Origin: an uncultured Campylobacter sp. | Lineage (GTDB): Bacteria; Campylobacterota; Campylobacteria; Campylobacterales; Campylobacteraceae | DNA: 12,246 nucleotides | Direction of reading: 5' to 3' | NCBI RefSeq assembly: GCF_938045225.1 | Contig: NZ_CALINL010000160.1 | Coordinates: forward strand, 1 to 12,246 | Translations under genes and position numbers: made by a program | In this document: piece after piece, positions 1 to 5,875 of the stretch | Position numbering within the stretch: the first letter of the stretch is position 1 | Layout: each line of letters starts with the position of its first letter | Notes under the pieces: generated by a model | Databases searched by the model: none | Told to the model about the DNA's origin: nothing | What the model saw: only the letters and a program-made list of their open reading frames with translations

Positions 1-287
1 GAGCCGCAGGCGAAGTAAAGCCCCTTCCGCCTCCCAAGCAAAAGAGAAAGGTGGGTACAAAAGGAAGCTCTTTTGCTTCAGCTACGCTTCGCCTTGTGCT
101 TGCACTCTCTTTGAGAGCTGCTAGCAGAGCGCAATTCAAGCCCCCTCCCCTTAACAAGAAAATCAAGATATTAAAAATACGGCAAAACAGTGCAGAAAAT
201 TTGCATTCAAATTTGAGTTTGCAAAACCCGAGCCAAAAGCATCAAATTTAACTTCTCCGTATCGGCAAATTTAGCAGTCTTTATCCT
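1..287. other. Noncoding flank with small inverted repeats, no convincing gene
   Basis: I see no credible gene here. A 66-codon open frame at 51-251 on the plus strand has no convincing ribosome binding site and a low-complexity translation, so I treat it as chance. The stretch contains three small inverted repeats: GAAGC/GCTTC at 64-79, CTCTC/GAGAG at 105-117 and the perfect palindrome CTGCTAGCAG at 118-127. It also has a C-rich imperfect direct repeat at 18-38 and 138-158, with 16 of 21 positions alike by eye. It lies downstream of the SemiSWEET gene. It may be a dispersed intergenic repeat or a structured RNA, but I cannot tell which from one copy. Confidence 0.5.
200..225 (-). terminator. 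Weak candidate terminator hairpin downstream of the SemiSWEET gene
   Basis: On the minus strand, TTTGCA and TGCAAA form a 6-bp stem around an AT-rich loop that itself holds the palindrome TCAAATTTGA. A short T run follows. It sits about 60 nt past the SemiSWEET stop codon. The stem is AT-rich and the T tract is short, so termination here is only a possibility. Confidence 0.22.
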
Positions 288-545
288 CTAAAATGCCGTT
301 ACTGTCGCCAAAAGCCCAAAAATTATCCCAGGCAAATTTGCAGCCGCTAGCGGATAGTCTTTTTTAGCTTTTAGCAGGCCGTAGCTAGTCCAGATCGTGC
401 AGTTTATCGCTGCGGCTAGAGGCTGGATAAAAGGTGTTTTGTTGCCCTCAAGGTTGCCCATTATCTGCGGGATATAAGAAATATACATGATGACCGACAG
501 GCACGTGCCTATCCAGCCTAAAATTTGCAAGTTTTTCTCGCTCAT
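288..545 (-). CDS. SemiSWEET family sugar transporter (PQ-loop/MtN3 repeat)
   Basis: This 85-residue protein has the size and three-helix layout of bacterial SemiSWEETs, which work as homodimers in the inner membrane and carry small sugars down their gradient. Helix 1 (about 7-29) ends in the PQ-loop motif YIPQ at residues 24-27. Helix 2 (about 42-58) holds N48 and W52. Helix 3 (about 64-84) holds N70 followed by LPG. The Trp in helix 2 and Asn in helix 3 fit the conserved pocket residues of the family. The ATG start is well supported: AAAGGAG lies 6 nt upstream, and a TATAAT -10 box lies at 572-577. It is a single-gene unit divergent from the pseudogene at 684. The substrate cannot be read from the sequence. 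Confidence 0.9.
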   Translation of the reverse strand: MSEKNLQILGWIGTCLSVIMYISYIPQIMGNLEGNKTPFIQPLAAAINCTIWTSYGLLKAKKDYPLAAANLPGIIFGLLATVTAF

Positions 546-571
546 TTTTTCTCCTTTGAAATAAAGTCCGC

Positions 572-577
572 ATTATA
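572..577 (-). promoter_or_regulatory. Sigma70 -10 box (TATAAT) for the SemiSWEET gene
   Basis: On the minus strand the sequence reads AGTAGTATAATGCGG, a perfect TATAAT. It ends 27 nt before the ATG, giving a predicted leader of about 20 nt. Campylobacter promoters typically lack a conserved -35 box, and I see none here. Confidence 0.65.
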
Positions 578-652
578 CTACTTTTAGTACGACGACGCGA
601 AATTTATCTTGCCTGCCGCCGCGTTTTAATCGCCGAGCTAGGTCAGATTTAG

Positions 653-658
653 TAAAAT
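653..658 (+). promoter_or_regulatory. Likely sigma70 -10 box (TAAAAT) for the DUF7832-like pseudogene
   Basis: TAAAAT fits the Campylobacter -10 pattern TAnAAT. It ends 26 nt before the ATG at 684, almost the same spacing as the other promoters in the window. If it is active, the broken gene may still be transcribed. Confidence 0.45.
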
Positions 659-683
659 GTAGCTAAACTCTAAGAGGAATGAA

Positions 684-1180
684 ATGGCTTACGTAACCTA
701 CGACAAGGCAAAATGGCACTGGGGCGCGGAAACTGCGCCGACTGACATCCCGCAGGAAAACGGCGCGACGCATATCGCGTTTTTCTTCCGCTGGTGCATG
801 GAGCGTAAGCTCTATTCCAAGGACTTCGCGGCGGACTTTGCAGACGATATAGCGCGGATGGACGATAGCTTTGATTATCGTCAGTATTTTTTGGCGCGAT
901 GGACGGCGTGCTAGGCAGCGAGGAGCTAAACACCGCGGGCAAGGCCTTTGCGAAGGTCTACTAAACCACGGACCGCACGAAATTTGCCAAAACGCACGGC
1001 TGGTATTTGCAAGATTACGACGATTTCGTCGCGCATAAATTCGGCGATAAAAACTTCGACAACGCCTATTTTTACATAGAAAACTCGCCGCAAAATTACG
1101 CCGAGATCAAGGCTATCATCGATCGCCGCTACGAGGAGTTTTTAGAAACCAAAAAAGCTAGCAAAAGCGCGGATAAATAA
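684..1180 (+). pseudogene. Decayed DUF7832-like protein gene (frameshift plus in-frame stop)
   Basis: The first frame begins with an ATG behind AGAGG at a 6-nt spacing and encodes MAYVTYDKAKWHWG, then ENGATHIAFFFRWCME, which reads like the N-terminus of DUF7832-type proteins (family call from memory, function unknown). It ends at a TAG at 912-914. The rest of the protein lies in the -1 frame: residues MDGVLGSEELNTAGKAF from 899, a TAA at 962-964, then about 71 sense codons (KTHGWYLQDYDDF, FYIENSPQNYAEI) to the TAA at 1178-1180. Adding one T to the T6 run at 887-892 restores YFFGAMDG. The 962 stop probably replaced a Tyr codon. Two separate lesions argue for true decay. A slippery heptamer or an assembly error could explain the first lesion but not the second. 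The joined product would be about 165 residues. Confidence 0.75.
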
Positions 1181-1189
1181 ACCAAAATT

Positions 1190-1208
1190 TGCGCCGAGCG
1201 CAGTTTTT
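1190..1208 (+). terminator. Short intrinsic terminator after the DUF7832-like pseudogene
   Basis: TGCGC and GCGCA form a 5-bp GC-rich stem with a CGA loop, followed one base later by TTTTT at 1204-1208. It begins 10 nt after the pseudogene stop codon, the expected place. The stem is short, so confidence is moderate. Confidence 0.42.
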
Positions 1209-1441
1209 AAAGCGCAGAGTTCAAATTTGCGCGCGGACGAGTCCAAACGATTTAGCCTTGGCCGAGCGCAGATCTTAAATTTTAGATCGGTTGCGGCGTT
1301 TGCGGATTTATCCGCGCCTCGTAGCAAGGCTAAACTTAGACCGTTAAGCTAAATTTGACGGCAAGCCGCCTCCGGTTGGCGCCGCTTGCTACTTAAACTG
1401 CGCAGTCAAATCTCCCGCGCCCAGCGGCAACCTCCGCCAAT
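1209..1441. other. Noncoding gap, repeat-like, with one GC-rich hairpin
   Basis: No gene is supported here. A 61-codon open frame on the minus strand overlaps the pseudogene end and has no credible start. The word GCCGAGCGCAG occurs at 1193-1203 in the preceding terminator region and again at about 1261. A hairpin at 1361-1389 pairs GCAAGC with GCTTGC and CGCC with GGCG around a 7-nt loop and a 2-nt bulge. It lacks a good T tract on either strand, so I do not call it a terminator. The mixture of GC-rich words recalls intergenic repeats, which one copy cannot prove. Confidence 0.4.
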
Positions 1442-1480
1442 TTAGGCAAGCTCCGCTCTATTAAATTTTTCCCCTGACAT
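1442..1480 (-). other. 12-codon mini-ORF behind a strong ribosome binding site; leader peptide or gene remnant
   Basis: Directly after the 203-residue gene, the minus strand has AAAGGAGATAAAATG, one of the best ribosome binding sites in the window. The frame then reads only MSGEKFNRAELA before TAA. A site this good is normally found in front of a full gene. The frames after the stop give no recognisable protein, although the +1 frame stays open for about 28 codons. It may be the 5' end of a third cistron lost by deletion, a short coupled peptide, or chance. Confidence 0.35.
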
Positions 1481-1495
1481 TTTATCTCCTTTTAT

Positions 1496-2107
1496 CTATT
1501 TGCTTTGTAAATTTGAGTTTGAGTCTGATTTGCTTTGGTTGCTATCTATGTAAATCACCTGAGCCATGCCCTTTTTGGCTCTACCTATGGCGCTCTTGAT
1601 CCCGTCTTGCTTTTCCATTTCGTTTGCCCATTTTATGAAAGCCCTAATATCTTTAAACGTAGCATTTTCGTCGGGGCAAAAATGTGAATGAAAATTTATT
1701 TGATTGTCAAATCTTTTTATTCGTTTCGGGTCTATCGGCTTTGGTTTGTATTGTAAAAGACCTTCATGATATAAGCACTCGGTACATAAATGCCTATATT
1801 TGTCGTTTTTGCGCAACCTAGCCTCGCCTTCTTCGTCTCTGCCTTTATTCATTTTATAGATATAGCCTTCCTTTGCTGCAGTAAAAACTCCAACTTTATC
1901 GTGACACTTTTTATACGCCTCTTTCAGCTCCTCGCTAGTAGGTTGCCCCGAAACGTTGTTGTCTAGGAGTAAATTTAGCATAGGTTCGTAGTTTGGCATA
2001 TATTCCATATCTTTAAAATAGTTGCCGTTCTCGTCAAAATACCCCATACTAAATAGTATTTGTAGCATCTCGGTAAAGTTGCCAAAGGTAATATAATCAA
2101 AAGGCAA
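1496..2107 (-). CDS. Hypothetical protein with Cys/His pairs, paired with ankyrin gene
   Basis: I do not recognise this family. The frame encodes up to 203 residues with no membrane segment or signal peptide. It is charged and rich in Lys, Asp, Asn and aromatic residues. A possible metal-binding set is visible: C108, C111 and H114 (CTECLYH), then H140, H142 and C144 (HSHFC). The C-terminus (191-203) is a Ser/Asn/Lys-rich tail. The start is taken as a TTG at 2105-2107, inside the last codons of the ankyrin gene, giving an 11-nt overlap with AAAAGG about 7 nt upstream. M14 or another internal start is possible. The overlap implies translational coupling and therefore a shared job with the ankyrin protein. 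Base composition is clearly AT-richer than the operon next door, which suggests later acquisition. Confidence 0.6.
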   Translation of the reverse strand: MPFDYITFGNFTEMLQILFSMGYFDENGNYFKDMEYMPNYEPMLNLLLDNNVSGQPTSEELKEAYKKCHDKVGVFTAAKEGYIYKMNKGRDEEGEARLRKNDKYRHLCTECLYHEGLLQYKPKPIDPKRIKRFDNQINFHSHFCPDENATFKDIRAFIKWANEMEKQDGIKSAIGRAKKGMAQVIYIDSNQSKSDSNSNLQSK

Positions 2108-2744
2108 TATCCAGCCTTTTTGAGCCTTCGTTTTTCTGACCGTATTTTACTTCGTACTCTACAAATATATTATCTCCGTCGATAGTCAAGCTTTTTATCC
2201 TATCGTTTTGGGGCGCTTTTAAATATCTTTGAATTTTTTCTTTATTGTTAAATTTAACCCCGCTATCAAGCAGCAGCTTAACGGTCTTTGTAGAGTTGTT
2301 TTCTATGGCGTAGGCCAGGGGCGAGAGTTTGTAGCTATCTCGCGCATGAGCGTCCGCGCCCATCTCCATGAGTCTTTTTGCCGTGGTTTCGTCGTCGTAA
2401 AAGCTAGCGTACATCAGCGGAGTAGTGCCTGCCTTCATCTTTACGTCGGCGCTAAGCCCGTTTCTTGTCATAAAATTTAAAATCTTATCCGTATCTTTTA
2501 GCCTCAGTAAATTTCTTAAAGCGCTAAGAGTGGCGTTGTTTTCCTCGTATTCGTCTATATCCCAGTATCTAAAAGCAAAATCGTCCACTTCCTCTTGCGT
2601 TACGTATTTGGCTAGTTCGGAGTTTGGGTCTATTTTAGTATCGGGAGTGACGGTAAAATGAGTAGGGCGAGATAGCTTTTCGTAAAGGAAATTTACGAAA
2701 ACCACAAGGAAAAGAGCGGTGAAGCCGAGTGCGAATTTCTTCAA
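2097..2744 (-). CDS. Membrane-anchored ankyrin repeat protein
   Basis: The 215-residue product starts with KK and a hydrophobic segment at about 4-20, either a signal anchor or an uncleaved signal peptide (there is no clear cleavage site), so the rest probably faces the periplasm. Two ankyrin repeats are visible: GTTPLMYASFYDDETTAKRL through ADAHARD (106-136), and LSPLAYAIENNSTKTVKLLL through SGVKF (140-165). The flanking helices at 70-100 may be a degenerate repeat. Residues 180-215 look beta-rich. The start is a TTG at 2742-2744: the frame is closed just upstream by TAA, AAGGGA lies at a suitable distance, and a promoter-like -10 box ends 28 nt before it. Ankyrin repeats bind proteins, so this may be a partner or inhibitor of the product of the overlapping downstream gene. 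That role is inference. Confidence 0.82.
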   Translation of the reverse strand: MKKFALGFTALFLVVFVNFLYEKLSRPTHFTVTPDTKIDPNSELAKYVTQEEVDDFAFRYWDIDEYEENNATLSALRNLLRLKDTDKILNFMTRNGLSADVKMKAGTTPLMYASFYDDETTAKRLMEMGADAHARDSYKLSPLAYAIENNSTKTVKLLLDSGVKFNNKEKIQRYLKAPQNDRIKSLTIDGDNIFVEYEVKYGQKNEGSKRLDIAF

Positions 2745-2760
2745 ATTTATCCCTTAAGTC

Positions 2761-2933
2761 AAATTTGCAAAATCTTAGCCAAAGTCCGGTAAAGAGGCGG
2801 TAAATTTGATGAAATTTGAGCCGATAAATTTGGATGTCGGTAGCAGGGCGCGGCGAGATCCGTCCGTGTCAAATTTGAGCGGGTTAAATTTGAAAGCAAA
2901 TTTGGGCGAGTCAAATTTGAAACGCCAAATTTG
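2761..2933. repeat. Array of nine AAATTTG words in the recO-ankyrin gap
   Basis: AAATTTG begins at 2761, 2802, 2812, 2826, 2871, 2886, 2898, 2913 and 2927. The last five are spaced 15, 12, 15 and 14 nt. Because AAATTT is its own complement, neighbouring copies form inverted repeats; on the minus strand TCAAATTTG and CAAATTTGA just after the recO stop make a 9-bp stem with a 6-nt loop. The word is common genome-wide in these Campylobacter species, but this clustering is dense. Confidence 0.7.
2772..2785 (-). promoter_or_regulatory. Likely promoter (-10 TAAGAT) of the ankyrin gene pair
   Basis: The minus strand reads ACTTTGGCTAAGAT. The -10 box TAAGAT (2772-2777) ends 28 nt before the TTG start. 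The ten bases ACTTTGGCTA are identical to those at the accD promoter, where the -10 box also ends 28 nt before the start codon. Confidence 0.5.
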
Positions 2934-2934
2934 A

Positions 2935-3549
2935 TCAAAGCCCCTGAAGTAAAACCGAGTAGAGCGCGTCTATCTCGTCATCATCAAGTAGCAGCGTAGA
3001 GCGCTCGCTAAAGAGCATTTTTATCTTTTCTACACTAAAGCCCTTTTGCGCGGCGCAGTGCTCGTGAGCGGGCAAGAAGCTCCTAGCTAGCGCAACGCTA
3101 TCATCCACGGGCTCGTCGCAGATAAAGCAAAAAAGCTCGTCGTGCAGCCTGCCCTCAGCCTCTAAAATGCGCACGTAGCTCTCGATGAGTAGGCGTTTGG
3201 GAGCGCCCCTGTCAAAGCGCGAGGCGCAAAGCTCAAGCTCGCGAAAATACACCTCGTCTATCTGCTCGACGTCTCGCAGGTGCGCGTAGAGTAGGCGCAT
3301 AAACTGCTGCCATACGAGTAGCCGCTCGCGCGAGAGTAGCCAGCGGTAGCCTAGGTGCAGGACGCTGCGAAGGTGCGGGAGGAAGTTTTCGCCGCCTTCA
3401 AGCTCGAAGTCGATCTTGTAGCCTTGCAGGACGTTTGAGTGGCGCGCACCGTAGAAGCGGTAAGATTTGACTAGCAGCGAGGGCGTGAGGATGTAGACGA
3501 GCAGGTCTTCATCGCGCACTTTTTGCGTGTGCAGGATGTAGCCTTGCAT
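2935..3549 (-). CDS. recO: Recombination mediator protein RecO
   Basis: This 204-residue protein matches the short epsilonproteobacterial form of RecO (E. coli RecO is about 240). RecO binds single- and double-stranded DNA, anneals strands and, with RecR, helps load RecA at gaps. The N-terminal OB-fold is seen in MQGYILHTQKVRDEDLLVYIL and SYRFYGARH. The helical C-terminal half contains CFIC (about 141-144) and a later HEHC (about 162-165), a plausible zinc site like that of other RecO proteins. The ATG lies 2 nt after the dusB stop, so it is the last gene of the accD operon. Its sequence is noticeably GC-rich: one 60-base line sampled is 57 percent G+C, against 32 percent in one line of the neighbouring accessory pair. 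Confidence 0.85.
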   Translation of the reverse strand: MQGYILHTQKVRDEDLLVYILTPSLLVKSYRFYGARHSNVLQGYKIDFELEGGENFLPHLRSVLHLGYRWLLSRERLLVWQQFMRLLYAHLRDVEQIDEVYFRELELCASRFDRGAPKRLLIESYVRILEAEGRLHDELFCFICDEPVDDSVALARSFLPAHEHCAAQKGFSVEKIKMLFSERSTLLLDDDEIDALYSVLLQGL

Positions 3550-3551
3550 GG

Positions 3552-4469
3552 TTAGAAAAAGGTTTGGATTTTCTGGCGCAGGATCTCAGGCTCGGCGATG
3601 TGGTTTATCTCGTCGCGAAAGGCGCTGGCGCCGTCTATGCCTTTGGAGTAGCGGTGTAGGTGCTTGCGAAATATCGCCGCTCCGTGCTCGCCGTAGTGCT
3701 CGATCATCGCGTCAAAATGCGCCAAGATGATCGCCTTTTTCGTCGCCACGTCGATGCTGCCGCCCGTCTTTATCTCGTGAAAAACCCACGGCTTGCCGAT
3801 GCAAGCGCGTCCTATCATGAGCGCGTCGGCGTTGGTTAAATTTAGCGCGTCGGCAGCATTTTCGGGCGAGATGTCGCCGTTTGCGATGACGGGGATGGTT
3901 ACTGCTTCTTTAGCTCGGCCGATCGCGGCGTAATCTACCGCCGCCGTGTAGCCGCCCGCTCTCGTGCGTCCGTGAAATGCGATGTAGTCCGCTCCGGCGT
4001 CCTGCGCGGCGAGGGCTAAAATATCAGGTATTTTCTCGTCAAAGCCCAGGCGCAGTTTGACGCTAGTCATTTGCTTATTTGAGGTTTTTTTGATGGTTTC
4101 TACGATGCGTTTTAGATTTGAGATATCTTTTAGCAGTGCCGAGCCCGCGGACTGTTTGACGACTTTGGGTACTGGGCAACCGCAGTTTAGATCGATACCG
4201 TCGATACCTTCGATACCGTTTAAAATTTCTACCGCTTTTTTGACGATATCCGCGTCGCTGCCCGCGATTTGCACGATATATGGCGTTTCAAGCGGCGATT
4301 TTTTGAGCATCTCAAGCGTTTTGGTTCCTTCGTAAACTAGGGCGTTTGCGCTAATCATCTCGCTCACCGTCACGTCGCAGCCAAACTGCTTAACCACGCT
4401 TCTAAGCGGCAGATCCGAAAAGCCCGCGAGCGGAGCTAGAAAAAGCGGCTTTTTTGAAAAATCTATCAA
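3552..4469 (-). CDS. dusB: tRNA-dihydrouridine synthase, DusB-like
   Basis: This is an FMN-dependent enzyme that reduces uridines in the tRNA D-loop to dihydrouridine using NADPH. The TIM barrel starts with PLFLAPLAGFSDLPLR. The catalytic motif LNCGCP ends at about residue 99, its last Cys being the expected proton donor. HGRTR (about 167-171), PVIANGDI and LMIGRACIGKPWVF follow, the last two contributing to the FMN phosphate site. Length is near the family norm. The frame allows two tandem TTG starts (4472 and 4469). I choose 4469 because it gives MIDFSKKPLF, as I recall in other Campylobacter, and a TTGA overlap with the preceding gene's TGA, a non-ATG version of the usual ATGA coupling. 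There is no clear Shine-Dalgarno site, consistent with coupled translation. Confidence 0.92.
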   Translation of the reverse strand: MIDFSKKPLFLAPLAGFSDLPLRSVVKQFGCDVTVSEMISANALVYEGTKTLEMLKKSPLETPYIVQIAGSDADIVKKAVEILNGIEGIDGIDLNCGCPVPKVVKQSAGSALLKDISNLKRIVETIKKTSNKQMTSVKLRLGFDEKIPDILALAAQDAGADYIAFHGRTRAGGYTAAVDYAAIGRAKEAVTIPVIANGDISPENAADALNLTNADALMIGRACIGKPWVFHEIKTGGSIDVATKKAIILAHFDAMIEHYGEHGAAIFRKHLHRYSKGIDGASAFRDEINHIAEPEILRQKIQTFF

Positions 4470-5503
4470 CAATGGGCGTGCTTGAAAAATAGATCGGTCG
4501 GGACGTTTTTGCCGTTTTGTCTGAGGTAGAGCAAGGTGCGGAAATTTTGATATTCGCCTGCTTCAAGACCTGACAAAACCTCCTGCGCGCGCTCGAGCAT
4601 CTCAAACTCAAACAGCAGATAGACGTATGCTTCCTGCGCCTCTTGGCGTTCGTTTTTGAGGCGCTCGAAGATGCCGATGACGGCGTCCGGAGCGATTTTG
4701 CTTTTTAGCGTCGCGGCGCTGATACCAAAGCTATCTTTTGAAATTTTATCCGAATTTAACAGCTCCAAAATCTCGTCGTTGCTCAAATTTATCTCGTCTT
4801 TGGCAAAGCGGGCGATAAGAGTCATGATCTCTTTTTCATCCAGATCGGGGGCAAATTTTTTGATATCGGCGAGCGAGCCTAAATTTATTAGCTTTTTCCT
4901 TGCTTCGCGGACTATTTCGCCCTGATCGCCCATAGGTTTTTTAAGCGTTTCTAGATAGTATCCGTCCAAATTTGCTATTTTGTTTAGCTCGTTTTTGATA
5001 AAGAGCGGATTGTCCTTAGGTAGCTTAAATTTCTTTAGGTCGGCGACTTCGCCATTTTTGACCGCGCGCATTGTATCTAAGGCGTTTTGTAGCTCCTCGC
5101 CCTCGATATTTGCGTCCTTGTATCTATCCCACGGCGAGAGGATTCTAGCTATCTGGGACGGGATTTTATAAAAGCTCGTTTTAAAGTCTTTGTTCGTATC
5201 AAGGCCGAGTAAAATTTCTTTGCCGAGCTCTCTGTAAAATTTCTCGTCATGCGAAATTTTACGTTTAAAGGCGTAAAATTTAAACCCGTGATAGGCCATG
5301 TGAAGCACGCAAAATATCGTCAAAATGGCAGGCGGCAGTATCATCCAAACGGCGATGGGTAAACTTAACGCATACTCTACGTCGCTGCCAAAAAGGGCAA
5401 ATTTAAGATGAAGCTCGTAAGAGCCGCCCTCGAAAAGATAAACGATCGCGCCGACTACGACCAGGTAAAGCACGGCGCAAGCTATAAAACGTTTGATTTG
5501 CAT
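4466..5503 (-). CDS. Conserved membrane protein of unknown function
   Basis: This 345-residue protein has two membrane helices, at about 6-24 and 47-70, followed by a basic stretch (KFYAFKRK) that should be cytoplasmic. The remaining 270 residues are soluble, Lys/Glu/Leu-rich and mostly helical, which suggests a scaffold or tethering domain rather than an enzyme. I see no catalytic motif. It occupies the same place, between dksA and dusB, as the membrane protein Cj0124c of C. jejuni (from memory), so its position looks conserved in the genus. The ATG is 9 nt after the dksA stop and AGGGG, overlapping that stop codon, provides the ribosome binding site. Its C-terminal codons end in the TTGA overlap with dusB. 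Confidence 0.85.
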   Translation of the reverse strand: MQIKRFIACAVLYLVVVGAIVYLFEGGSYELHLKFALFGSDVEYALSLPIAVWMILPPAILTIFCVLHMAYHGFKFYAFKRKISHDEKFYRELGKEILLGLDTNKDFKTSFYKIPSQIARILSPWDRYKDANIEGEELQNALDTMRAVKNGEVADLKKFKLPKDNPLFIKNELNKIANLDGYYLETLKKPMGDQGEIVREARKKLINLGSLADIKKFAPDLDEKEIMTLIARFAKDEINLSNDEILELLNSDKISKDSFGISAATLKSKIAPDAVIGIFERLKNERQEAQEAYVYLLFEFEMLERAQEVLSGLEAGEYQNFRTLLYLRQNGKNVPTDLFFKHAHC

Positions 5504-5512
5504 GGCGTACCC

Positions 5513-5866
5513 CTATTTTGCGGTTTTTTCCACTATCTCACGGCAGGTGATGCAGTATTTTGCGTGCGGTTTGACGCGCAAGCGTGCTAGTCCGATATCC
5601 TCCTCGCACATCTCGCATATGCCGTATGTTTTATCGGCTATTTTTCGTAGCGATATTTCTATCTCGGCTAGTTCTTGTCTTTGCTGAGCGCTGATTGATT
5701 GCTCGATTAGCTGATCGGCATTTACGGAAGCAATGTCAAATTCATCGCTCACGCCGCTTTGACGCAGTCCAAACATCTCGTTTGACGAGTCTAAAATATT
5801 TTTAGCTATTTGTGCTTTTCGTTCTAGTAAAAGTGCCTTAAATTGCTCTAGGTCGCTTTTGCGCAT
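5513..5866 (-). CDS. dksA: DksA/TraR family transcription factor
   Basis: This 117-residue DksA-like protein is shorter than E. coli DksA (151), as is usual in Campylobacter. DksA enters the secondary channel of RNA polymerase and, with ppGpp, adjusts rRNA and amino-acid promoters. A coiled-coil region (about 5-78) has at its tip DEFDIA (D41, D44, A46), matching the DxxDxA tip motif needed for activity in E. coli. A C4 zinc finger follows: C84 and C87 (CEMC), then C105 and C108 (CITC). The ATG is preceded by AAAGGAAC and lies 9 nt after the rlmH stop. Cotranscription with accD and rRNA- or tRNA-modifying genes fits a growth-rate operon. Confidence 0.92.
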   Translation of the reverse strand: MRKSDLEQFKALLLERKAQIAKNILDSSNEMFGLRQSGVSDEFDIASVNADQLIEQSISAQQRQELAEIEISLRKIADKTYGICEMCEEDIGLARLRVKPHAKYCITCREIVEKTAK

Positions 5867-5875
5867 TTTGTTCCT

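Noticed and set aside
51..251. 66-codon open frame on the plus strand at the left edge
   Set aside because: Its translation is low-complexity, it has no convincing ribosome binding site, and it spans inverted repeats and the sequence downstream of the SemiSWEET gene. Short frames of this type are frequent chance readings.
1142..1327. 61-codon open frame on the minus strand
   Set aside because: It overlaps the end of the pseudogene and its terminator, has no credible start and shows no domain.
1361..1389. GC-rich hairpin as a terminator
   Set aside because: It has no T tract on either strand and lies more than 100 nt from the nearest minus-strand stop, so it does not qualify as an intrinsic terminator.
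1496..2744. The ankyrin gene and the 203-residue frame as one frameshifted gene
   Set aside because: The ankyrin protein ends with a complete-looking beta segment, there is no slippery run at the junction, and the downstream frame has a plausible TTG start with an upstream AAAAGG. Two overlapping genes are the simpler reading.
2761..2933. AAATTTG array as a CRISPR
   Set aside because: The repeated unit is only 7 nt with variable 3-38-nt gaps, no cas genes are nearby, and the word is common elsewhere in the window.
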